A DNA stretch of 6,933 bases from contig JACPST010000052.1 of assembly GCA_016193165.1 (NCBI GenBank), positions 1 to 6,933 on the forward strand, in the 5' to 3' direction. Under the pieces are notes generated by a model that was not told the DNA's origin, ran no database searches, and saw only the letters and a program-made list of their open reading frames with translations. A program made the translations under genes and the position numbers. Of the stretch, positions 1 through 5,624 are shown piece by piece. This stretch comes from Deltaproteobacteria bacterium. Its GTDB lineage: Bacteria; Bdellovibrionota; JACOXK01; 2-02-FULL-40-11. Each line of letters starts with the position of its first letter. Within the stretch, counting starts at the first letter, position 1.

Positions 1-184
1 TGCCTTCGATATCTTCGCGATTGACCATCGCCTGCCACCACAAACGCTTGATATTATTTTTAAGCTCCACTCCGAGAGGGCCATAGTCCCAGCAGCTATT
101 AATGCCGCCATAAATCTCACTGCTTTGGAAAATAAATCCTCGCCGCTTGCACAAAGAAACCAAAGAAGTCATATCTAAAGCCAT
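1..184 (-). CDS. glyQS: Glycyl-tRNA synthetase, alpha2 (single-chain) type, N-terminal part
   Basis: This is the first 61 codons of a class II glycyl-tRNA synthetase, which charges tRNA-Gly in the cytoplasm. The rest lies beyond the left edge. The translation starts [19 protein letters not shown] and contains [20 protein letters not shown] at about residues 22-41, the N-terminal signature of the homodimeric eukaryote-like/Thermus-type GlyRS and not of the alpha2beta2 GlyQ/GlyS enzyme. The basic KRRGF stretch and the WDYGPLG motif belong to the conserved catalytic-domain entry. The ATG at 184 is supported by an AGGAG 10 nt upstream inside the preceding gene. The start overlaps the end of the ABC transporter gene by 10 bp, so the two are probably co-transcribed and translationally coupled. 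Nothing in the visible part looks damaged. Family assignment is confident; completeness cannot be judged. Confidence 0.93.
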   Translation of the reverse strand, partial: MALDMTSLVSLCKRRGFIFQSSEIYGGINSCWDYGPLGVELKNNIKRLWWQAMVNREDIEG

Positions 185-1860
185 GATTGTTTTTCTCCTA
201 AGGGACTGGAACCCGCATATTTAGAAAATTGAAGCTGGTAAAATTTATAATAAGCTCCTTCTTTTTTCATCAGTTCATCATGTGTCCCTTCTTCTGCTAT
301 TCCTTCTCGATCTAAAACAAGAATGCGGGTTGCGTGTTGAATGGTAGACAATCGATGCGCAATAATAAAACTCGTACGCCCCTTCATCAACTGTTCAATG
401 GCTTTTTGAACTAAGATTTCAGACTCTGTATCCAAAGAAGACGTTGCCTCATCTAAAATAAGAATAGGCGCGTTTTTTAGAAGGGCCCTAGCAATAGAAA
501 TACGCTGTCTTTGTCCCCCTGAAAGCTTCACTCCTCTTTCTCCGACAAGGGTGTCATACTGCTCGGGAAGCTCCATAATAAATTCATGCGCATGCGCTGC
601 CTGGGCTACTTGAATAATATCTTCTTTGGAACATTTTTGATCCCCATAAGCAATATTCATACTCACGGTGTCATTAAACAAAAAAACATCTTGCGACACA
701 ATAGCATAAAAACGCGGCAATAAATTCACCCATGTCGTTTTACCCACACCGCTGGATCCCACAAAAGCAACAACCTCTCCTTTTCGAACATTCAAATCAA
801 TATGGCGGAGGACCCATTCCTCTTTTTCAGGATATTTAAAAGAAATATTTTTAAAAACAATTTCATGAGAAAAAGGCGCCAAAGAGCTGGCATTGGATTT
901 TTCCAACACCGTTGGATTTAAATCAAAAACAGCAAAAATACGGTCCGCGGCTCCCAATGACTTTTGAAAAGCAATATAGATAGCGTTCATTTTTTTAATG
1001 GGATCAATCAAAAGCCCTAAGGCCACTCCCACGCTTAAGAGTTCTCCTGTACTCAGACCCTGAGACAAAACTCGATCTCCCGTATAAATTGTTAAAAAAG
1101 CTATCCCACAAGCTGACAAGATTCCTAAGAGCACAGGGGATAAATTTTCTATCTTAATCCATCCAAACTGAATTTTGAGAAGACGCTCATTGTCATTTTG
1201 AAATCGACGTTGTAATAATTTCTCTAAATTAAAAGCTTTAATAATTCGAATTCCACTCAAAGTTTCATAAATAGTAGAATTCAAGGTTGCCCATCGATCT
1301 TGACGCTTATAAGTCATTTGACGAAGTTTCTGCCCAATCTTGGAAATCATGAATATCACGGGAGGAACAATCAAAAGGGACATCAAGGTTAATCTCCAAT
1401 CTCGATAAAAAGAAACAGCCAGGAGCCCCGCCATCGTAAAAGGATCTCGAAACAAGGAAGTCACTTTACCAAATCCTTCGAGAAGAATAACCGTATCTCC
1501 TGAAAGAACGGTCATGACTTTCCCCGTGGATGTTTGAGAATAATAATCTAAAGAAAATGAAGTGTATTTCTCATAAAGCTGAATTCGAATCGTTTGGACA
1601 ATTTTTTCTCCTAAATACGCTGTCCCAACACTATAAATATAACGACTTCCCTCACAAATGATCGTAAAGGCAATGATAATAAAAGGGAGGAGCTTTAAAA
1701 GTTCTTTATTCTTACCAATAAGAATATCATCCAAAAAAGGTTTAACTGCCAAAGCAGCCCCAGGTTGAAACGCGGAAGCTATAATCCCCAAAATGATGAT
1801 ACAAACAAACTGCCATGTGTAAGGCTTTGCATAAGAAATCAGACGCAAAAAAACTTTCAT
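175..1860 (-). CDS. msbA: MsbA-like ABC exporter (TMD-NBD half-transporter) with a conserved NBD segment missing
   Basis: This is an inner-membrane half-transporter of the MsbA/LipidA-exporter type that would act as a homodimer to flip lipid A-core or a related lipid. The N-terminal membrane domain (about residues 1-310) carries hydrophobic segments near 17-35, 57-75, 140-175 and 240-285. The nucleotide-binding domain follows: A-loop Tyr343, Walker A GSSGVGKT (368-375), Q-loop Gln390, signature LSGGQ (446-450), Walker B ILILDE (466-471), D-loop SSLD (474-477) and H-loop His502. The oddity is that RFYA (383-386) runs directly into IVSQDVFLF. Family members such as E. coli MsbA have about 26 more residues here, holding the strand/DG turn and the helix before the Q-loop. 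Adding these would give about 587 residues, the normal size. The frame is intact. The start ATG is the only usable one after an in-frame stop, but no good Shine-Dalgarno sits next to it. gmhB is divergent. An MsbA-like flippase is most likely; another lipid exporter of the family is possible, and activity is doubtful if the gap is real. Confidence 0.85.
   Translation of the reverse strand: MKVFLRLISYAKPYTWQFVCIIILGIIASAFQPGAALAVKPFLDDILIGKNKELLKLLPFIIIAFTIICEGSRYIYSVGTAYLGEKIVQTIRIQLYEKYTSFSLDYYSQTSTGKVMTVLSGDTVILLEGFGKVTSLFRDPFTMAGLLAVSFYRDWRLTLMSLLIVPPVIFMISKIGQKLRQMTYKRQDRWATLNSTIYETLSGIRIIKAFNLEKLLQRRFQNDNERLLKIQFGWIKIENLSPVLLGILSACGIAFLTIYTGDRVLSQGLSTGELLSVGVALGLLIDPIKKMNAIYIAFQKSLGAADRIFAVFDLNPTVLEKSNASSLAPFSHEIVFKNISFKYPEKEEWVLRHIDLNVRKGEVVAFVGSSGVGKTTWVNLLPRFYAIVSQDVFLFNDTVSMNIAYGDQKCSKEDIIQVAQAAHAHEFIMELPEQYDTLVGERGVKLSGGQRQRISIARALLKNAPILILDEATSSLDTESEILVQKAIEQLMKGRTSFIIAHRLSTIQHATRILVLDREGIAEEGTHDELMKKEGAYYKFYQLQFSKYAGSSPLGEKQSWL
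195..199 (-). promoter_or_regulatory. Shine-Dalgarno of the glycyl-tRNA synthetase gene
   Basis: On the minus strand AGGAG lies 10 nt before the ATG at 184, within the last codons of the ABC transporter gene. It supports the chosen start and independent re-initiation despite the overlap. Seen directly; function is inferred from spacing. Confidence 0.6.
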
Positions 1861-1965
1861 AATTAATTTTGTATAATTACAATAACCATCTCCTTAACGC
1901 AATAAAAGAAAGAGACTCATGAAATTGACTTTAATACATGCTTAAATTATGGTGGGTTTTATACT
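1861..1965. promoter_or_regulatory. Divergent intergenic region between the ABC exporter and gmhB
   Basis: These 105 AT-rich bases separate two divergent genes and must hold both promoters. On the minus strand AAGGAG (1895-1890) stands 29 nt before the exporter's ATG, too far to serve it. It directly abuts another ATG that opens an eight-codon reading frame ending 2 nt before the exporter's start. A weak -35-like TTGCGT (1902-1897) and AATTAT (18 bp downstream) could be the minus-strand promoter. No operator or clear hairpin was seen. All of this is motif reading by eye. Confidence 0.4.
1925..1953 (+). promoter_or_regulatory. Candidate gmhB promoter (-35 TTGACT, -10 TATGGT)
   Basis: TTGACT at 1925-1930 matches the sigma-70 -35 consensus at five of six positions. 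TATGGT at 1948-1953, 17 bp downstream, matches the -10 at four of six. Transcription would start near 1960, leaving a leader of only about five bases before the gmhB ATG at 1966. The GGTGGG that could pass for a Shine-Dalgarno (1951-1956) overlaps the -10, so either the message is nearly leaderless or the real promoter is further upstream. Confidence 0.4.
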
Positions 1966-2520
1966 ATGAAAGCCGTATTTTTAGATCGTGATGGCACGAT
2001 TAACCATGAAGAATCTAATTACCTCTTAGATTTAAAAAAACTTAAAATTTTTGATGAGTCCTTTGAGGCCATTCAACTCTTAAATCAGCACGGATTTAAA
2101 ACCATTGTGGTCACCAATCAATCTTGTGTGGGACGAGGATTACTCGAAGAACGCGACCTTCAGAAAATTAACTCTGCTTTGAAAAAAAAACTAGCAGAGC
2201 GAAAGGCCCGCGTGGACTCCATTTATTATTGCCCTCATCATCCCAATGATCAATGCGTGTGCCGAAAACCAAAACTGGGCATGTTTGAGCAGGCGGTTAA
2301 AGAACACAAAATTAGTTTAAAAAAATCTTTCGTTATTGGAGACCGCGAATTTGATATTCACGCAGGAAAAGCAGCTGGCTGTAAAACCATTCTTGTTTTG
2401 ACAGGAGCTGGCCAACAAACTCTTGGGTCACTTAAGCACAGTCCAGATCAACCTGATTTTGTAGCTTCTCATATTTTAGACGCCGCTCACTGGATTATTC
2501 GCCAAACAGCTTCTCAATAA
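1966..2520 (+). CDS. gmhB: D-glycero-D-manno-heptose 1,7-bisphosphate 7-phosphatase (HAD family)
   Basis: This cytoplasmic HAD phosphatase removes the 7-phosphate from heptose 1,7-bisphosphate on the way to ADP- or GDP-heptose for LPS core or other heptose glycans. HAD motif I is FLDRDGTIN, with nucleophile Asp7 and acid/base Asp9. Motif II is Thr50 in VVTNQS, motif III the Arg100/Lys101 pair, and motif IV is GDREFD with Asp126 and Asp130. The GmhB zinc loop is intact as CPHHPNDQCVC, with ligands Cys89, His91, Cys97 and Cys99. Here it is in the short-loop form, with 5 residues between His91 and Cys97 where the E. coli enzyme has 12. Its 184 residues are the usual size. It is transcribed alone, divergent from the exporter, and its last 26 bp overlap the convergent recO. 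Related histidinol-phosphate phosphatases share the fold, but no his genes are nearby and the neighbouring MsbA-like gene favours the heptose role. Heptose substrate is inferred from family and context. Confidence 0.88.
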   Translation: MKAVFLDRDGTINHEESNYLLDLKKLKIFDESFEAIQLLNQHGFKTIVVTNQSCVGRGLLEERDLQKINSALKKKLAERKARVDSIYYCPHHPNDQCVCRKPKLGMFEQAVKEHKISLKKSFVIGDREFDIHAGKAAGCKTILVLTGAGQQTLGSLKHSPDQPDFVASHILDAAHWIIRQTASQ

Positions 2521-3247
2521 ACGTGTAAGACTTTAACTCTTTTCCTAGTTGATAAAATAAAAAAGAAGGCAAAAACGTTCCTATTTCTCGAAGAAAGGGG
2601 TAAGAGATAAGAGGATCCTTTTTTGGAGACATCATATGATCAAAATAACGGATCACCTCTTTTGACACAATTCGAGAGGTCTTATCCTCTCTCCCCAAAC
2701 ATCGAAAACAAACAATGCCCCCTAGGGATAAAGAAAAAGAAATATTTCCCTCTAACGCCTCAAAAGGGAGAGAACATTTCACACAGTGTTTAAGAATGGG
2801 CTGATAGCCTATTTTAGGAAGAAGGCGTGCCTCAAAAAACCGAGCCAATACCTCTTCTTGAGCGCTTTTTTCTAAGGCCTCTAAAAAAGACTGTAAAAAA
2901 TCAAATAAGTTCGGGGAAGACTCATTTTCTCCCATCACTTCTCCTATCATTTCTAAAAAATAGCTCCCATAGGCCATTTTTTTTACGCTCTTTTTAAGCA
3001 TGGAAAAAGGATTCAAAATTTGAACTTCTTGAAGCTGACCCAAAGAAGAGTTGGCTTTCATCTGATAAAACGCAGATACTAGGGTTAAAGATTCCAGTCC
3101 ACTTCCAAAACGCTTCTGACTTTTTTGCGCCCTAGGCGCGATGGCAACAACTTTACCAAACTGCCGTGTTAATAAAATAACTCTTTTATCAAAATCTTTG
3201 AAAGGTATTGAACGAAAAACAAAAGAGAGAGCTTTATGAGACTCCAT
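2495..3247 (-). CDS. recO: DNA repair protein RecO
   Basis: RecO works with RecR (and RecF) to load RecA onto SSB-coated single-stranded DNA in recombinational repair. The N-terminal OB-fold shows the family opening FRSIPFKDFDKRVILLTRQF (residues 11-30) followed by GKVVAIAPRAQKS. An alpha-helical middle runs from about 85 to 150, and a four-cysteine zinc finger has Cys155-x2-Cys158 and Cys180-x2-Cys183. At 250 residues it is the normal family length with no visible gap. The ATG at 3247 places the FRSIPF motif where RecO proteins usually have it. No Shine-Dalgarno precedes it, but the start lies 14 bp inside the end of mgtE, so translational coupling is likely. It is the last gene of the minus-strand operon and overlaps gmhB tail-to-tail with no recognisable terminator between them. 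Confidence 0.92.
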   Translation of the reverse strand: MESHKALSFVFRSIPFKDFDKRVILLTRQFGKVVAIAPRAQKSQKRFGSGLESLTLVSAFYQMKANSSLGQLQEVQILNPFSMLKKSVKKMAYGSYFLEMIGEVMGENESSPNLFDFLQSFLEALEKSAQEEVLARFFEARLLPKIGYQPILKHCVKCSLPFEALEGNISFSLSLGGIVCFRCLGREDKTSRIVSKEVIRYFDHMMSPKKDPLISYPFLREIGTFLPSFLFYQLGKELKSYTFIEKLFGE

Positions 3248-4592
3248 GAATGAAAGTCGCTAAATATAAATAAACAAAAATTCCAAAAATATCAGCAATG
3301 GTTGTTACAAAAGGCCCTGTTGAAAGCACGGGATCAATTTTAAATTTTTCAAAAACAATTGGAAGTATGGATCCAATGAAAGCAGCTAATGTCATGGAAA
3401 CCACCAAAGCTCCACCGACCACAAGTCCCAAATTATGAAATGTCCCTCCATATTGAAGATTGGCAAAGGCACCCACAATCACCCCATACACCACACCAAA
3501 TAAAAGCCCCACTTTGAGTTCCTTCCACAAAATCCATCCAATTTCTTTCACCCGAATTTTCCCTGTTGAAAGACCACTGACTACGATCGTAGAAGCTTGA
3601 GTGGCCACATTGCCGCTCATCCCCATCATGAGAGGAACAAAAAATGCTAAGAGGATCGCGGCTTGCAGCGTCACCTGAAAATAGGACATCACTTTAAAGG
3701 CTATCATCCCCCCTAAGAGACTTATAAAAAGCCAAGGAAGCCTTGTACGCGCTGACTTAAAACTTGATCTTTCTGAAATCTCAACATCCCCCGCGCCTCC
3801 CATTTTTAGAATATCTTCAGTCGCTTCCTCTCTCATAATATCTACAATGTCATCGACAGTTATAATACCCACAAGTTTATTTTCTTCATCCACCACAGGC
3901 AACGCCAACAAATTATACCTGGCCACCATTTTGGCCACCTCTTCTTGATCTGTATCTGTCTTGACCCGAATAACATCCGGAATCATAATTTCTTCAATTT
4001 TGGTTTGAGGTTTTGCCTGTAAAAGTTTTCTAAGAGATAAGACACCAACCAACTGCCTTCCATGATTGATCACATATACATAAAAAATATGATCTAATTC
4101 TAATTCTGTCTGAAGTTTTCGAATTGTTTCTTCAACGGTTGTATCGATCTGAAGCGCACAAAATTCAGTGGTCATAATTCCACCGGCTGTATCTTCAGGA
4201 TATTTTAAGAGTTCTTCAATAACTTCCGAGCCTTGAGGCTCCATGAGTTTTAATATTTCATCAGAATTCTCTCGGGGTAACTGCCCCATAATGTCGGTCA
4301 CAACATTAGAAGGCATACGTTGTAAAATCTCAACCACATGGGGGTATTCTAAATTTTCAATTAAAGAAAGGGTCTCTTGAATCTCAAGCTCTTGTAAAAT
4401 CGCTGCTTTTTTTTGAAGATCGGCTAGACCAAACACCGCACGCTTATCTTGGTCATTATCCATCAAATGAATCACATGGGCCAGATCCACAGCATGGGAT
4501 TTTTGAATCAAATTTTCTAAATTTTTTTGAGCTCCTCGATGAAGAAGACGCATCACTGTATCTTGAAAAACTTGAATATTACGATTGTTCAT
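3234..4592 (-). CDS. mgtE: Magnesium channel/transporter MgtE
   Basis: MgtE is a homodimeric inner-membrane Mg2+ channel gated by Mg2+ binding to its cytoplasmic domains. Residues 1-130 form the helical MgtE N domain. The hallmark EDTAGGIM (133-140) opens the CBS pair (about 137-258), with the second CBS ending in GIITVDDIVDIM (242-253). A connecting helix leads into five predicted membrane helices (about 286-306, 311-336, 358-380, 387-412 and 428-449). The pore-associated motif GMSGNVATQAS (324-334) is present. So is the terminal DPVLSTGPFVTTIADIFG (420-437), whose Asp434 corresponds by position to the ion-selectivity aspartate (Asp432) of the Thermus protein. The 452 residues match the Thermus protein length of 450. 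An AGGA 8 nt upstream supports the start. It overlaps the upstream membrane-protein gene and the downstream recO by 14 bp each. No Mg2+-sensing leader is possible given the overlap, so regulation is probably at the protein level. Confidence 0.95.
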   Translation of the reverse strand: MNNRNIQVFQDTVMRLLHRGAQKNLENLIQKSHAVDLAHVIHLMDNDQDKRAVFGLADLQKKAAILQELEIQETLSLIENLEYPHVVEILQRMPSNVVTDIMGQLPRENSDEILKLMEPQGSEVIEELLKYPEDTAGGIMTTEFCALQIDTTVEETIRKLQTELELDHIFYVYVINHGRQLVGVLSLRKLLQAKPQTKIEEIMIPDVIRVKTDTDQEEVAKMVARYNLLALPVVDEENKLVGIITVDDIVDIMREEATEDILKMGGAGDVEISERSSFKSARTRLPWLFISLLGGMIAFKVMSYFQVTLQAAILLAFFVPLMMGMSGNVATQASTIVVSGLSTGKIRVKEIGWILWKELKVGLLFGVVYGVIVGAFANLQYGGTFHNLGLVVGGALVVSMTLAAFIGSILPIVFEKFKIDPVLSTGPFVTTIADIFGIFVYLYLATFIHGVS

Positions 4593-5493
4593 AGGCTAAA
4601 TCCTGCGGAGCTTTTTCGGTATGGAATATATAAACCACTAGCCCCACCAAGGCCCAACACACCAAGATCATCTGAACGACGGTAATCATATCTGCTCCCA
4701 CCGTCACAGGTTTTCCATAGGCCGGCAATGCCATCGTAAACATTCCCAAAGGAAGTAAAAAGAAATAGTAAGAAAGAGGTAAAGAAGCTTCGCCCAATGC
4801 CCGAACGGCACTATAATAAATAATCACATGAACCAAAAAATTTAAAAAAGTTAAAAAACTAGCTTGCCCAATAACGCTCAAACATTTTCGATATGCCCAA
4901 AAGGCCTGAAGGAGGCGTCTTAAAAATAAAGGCCATTTTTCAGAAAGCGAAAAATCTTTTTTTACTAAAAAAATGAGAAGGGCACCTAAAAAAAACCCCA
5001 AGCCCAAAATAAGGATGTGGCTCAAGACCTTTAGAGGAAGAATAGACTGAATAAATGAATAGTTCAACAAGACCGCAAAAAAAGCAATCACCAGCAAAGA
5101 TACAAGACCAATAAAACGATCTATAATAATCGACAAAGTCGTTTTTATTTTATCCTTGGCATTCTTAGAAAGATAATAGGCTTTTGCAATATCTCCACTC
5201 ACAGAACCAGGGATCACAATATTAAAAAAATGCCCTATAAAAACGAGTTTTAAACTCTTTTTAAATGAAATATCGATCGCTTGAGATAAAAGAAGAAGCC
5301 TCCATCTCCAAGTCGTAATAAAAAGCGATATCCCCATTCCAAATAGCGATAACAAGATCCAATGGGAGTCAAAAAATGCCCCTCTCACTTTTTGAAAATC
5401 GACCTTACCAGACTTAAGTAAGTAGATAAAAATACTCACAGCAAAACTAATTTTTAGAATTTGGAGAAAAAATGAATACGTGCTTTTTTTCAT
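4579..5493 (-). CDS. YbhN/UPF0104-type integral membrane protein (LPG-synthase TM / flippase-like), apparently internally shortened
   Basis: This polytopic membrane protein belongs to the family that includes the MprF flippase domain, AglD and YbhN; its substrate is unknown here. Hydrophobic segments lie near residues 8-26, 44-62, 80-95, 120-143, 155-177, 210-232, 241-256 and 270-291. Family marks are TWRWRLLL (61-68), FIGHFFNIVIPGSVSGDIAKAY (85-106, matching the family's N-x-x-x-P-G-x-x-G-D core) and the LLPLGMFTMALP segment (246-257). After ALP, homologues usually continue with a glycine-rich P-x-G-x-G-V stretch and another hydrophobic helix. Here ALP goes straight to AYGKPVTVGADMITVVQ, so roughly 20 residues seem to be missing in frame, leaving 304 residues. 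The ATG at 5493 lacks a well-spaced Shine-Dalgarno. It leads an operon with mgtE and recO. A role in lipid or glycolipid transfer is family-based inference. Confidence 0.8.
   Translation of the reverse strand: MKKSTYSFFLQILKISFAVSIFIYLLKSGKVDFQKVRGAFFDSHWILLSLFGMGISLFITTWRWRLLLLSQAIDISFKKSLKLVFIGHFFNIVIPGSVSGDIAKAYYLSKNAKDKIKTTLSIIIDRFIGLVSLLVIAFFAVLLNYSFIQSILPLKVLSHILILGLGFFLGALLIFLVKKDFSLSEKWPLFLRRLLQAFWAYRKCLSVIGQASFLTFLNFLVHVIIYYSAVRALGEASLPLSYYFFLLPLGMFTMALPAYGKPVTVGADMITVVQMILVCWALVGLVVYIFHTEKAPQDLAYEQS
4601..4604 (-). promoter_or_regulatory. Shine-Dalgarno of mgtE
   Basis: AGGA on the minus strand lies 8 nt before the mgtE ATG at 4592, inside the end of the upstream gene. It supports the chosen start and shows that the overlapping gene has its own ribosome entry. 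Confidence 0.55.
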
Positions 5494-5501
5494 TATAATT
5501 A

Positions 5502-5530
5502 CTGTGTACTTCTTTCCCTTCCTAAGTCAA
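5502..5530 (-). promoter_or_regulatory. Possible promoter of the YbhN-like/mgtE/recO operon
   Basis: On the minus strand TTGACT (5530-5525) matches five of six -35 positions and begins 37 nt before the ATG. The hexamer 17 bp downstream (ACACAG, 5507-5502) is not a good -10; TACACA one base earlier matches three of six. Only the -35 half is convincing. Confidence 0.25.
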
Positions 5531-5549
5531 TTAAATTTAAATTTTTCTT

Positions 5550-5586
5550 GTAATCCCTCAGTTATGGGGGGATTACTTTTTCTTTC
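5550..5586 (+). terminator. Intrinsic-terminator-like hairpin in the divergent region before ugd
   Basis: GTAATCCC (5550-5557) pairs perfectly with GGGATTAC (5569-5576) across an 11-base loop and is followed at once by TTTTTCTTT. Read on the plus strand this is a rho-independent terminator. No plus-strand gene ends here: the nearest, gmhB, stops 3 kb upstream. It may therefore stop antisense read-through across the minus operon or insulate the ugd promoter, whose -35 box begins 2 bases after the T tract region. On the minus strand the same stem has no T tract. Confidence 0.6.
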
Positions 5587-5587
5587 A

Positions 5588-5616
5588 TTGACACAAGAGA
5601 AAAAGCCATGATTAAA
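5588..5616 (+). promoter_or_regulatory. Candidate ugd promoter with perfect -35 TTGACA
   Basis: TTGACA at 5588-5593 is the exact sigma-70 -35 consensus. The hexamer 17 bp downstream, ATTAAA (5611-5616), matches only three of six -10 positions. A start near 5623 would put the 5' end within about two bases of the ugd ATG, meaning a leaderless message. No Shine-Dalgarno is visible before that ATG, which is consistent. Confidence 0.45.
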
Positions 5617-5624
5617 CATCATGT

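Noticed and set aside
175..1860. Calling the ABC exporter a pseudogene
   Set aside because: The frame is unbroken and all ATPase motifs are present; the missing block alone does not prove loss of function, so it is kept as a CDS with the oddity noted.
1951..1956. GGTGGG as the gmhB Shine-Dalgarno
   Set aside because: The spacing (9 nt) is acceptable but the match to AGGAGG is weak and it overlaps the best -10 candidate; left undecided and not annotated separately.
2521..2600. Terminator downstream of gmhB
   Set aside because: Looked for a stem followed by a T tract on either strand and found only AT-rich sequence inside recO with no convincing stem.
4579..5493. Naming the membrane protein mprF or a lysyl-phosphatidylglycerol synthase
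   Set aside because: It has only the membrane domain; the cytoplasmic aminoacyl-transferase domain of MprF is absent, so only the flippase-like family can be supported.
5494..5624. Riboswitch or small RNA in the divergent region
   Set aside because: Only one simple 8-bp hairpin is present; too little structure and too short for a known riboswitch.
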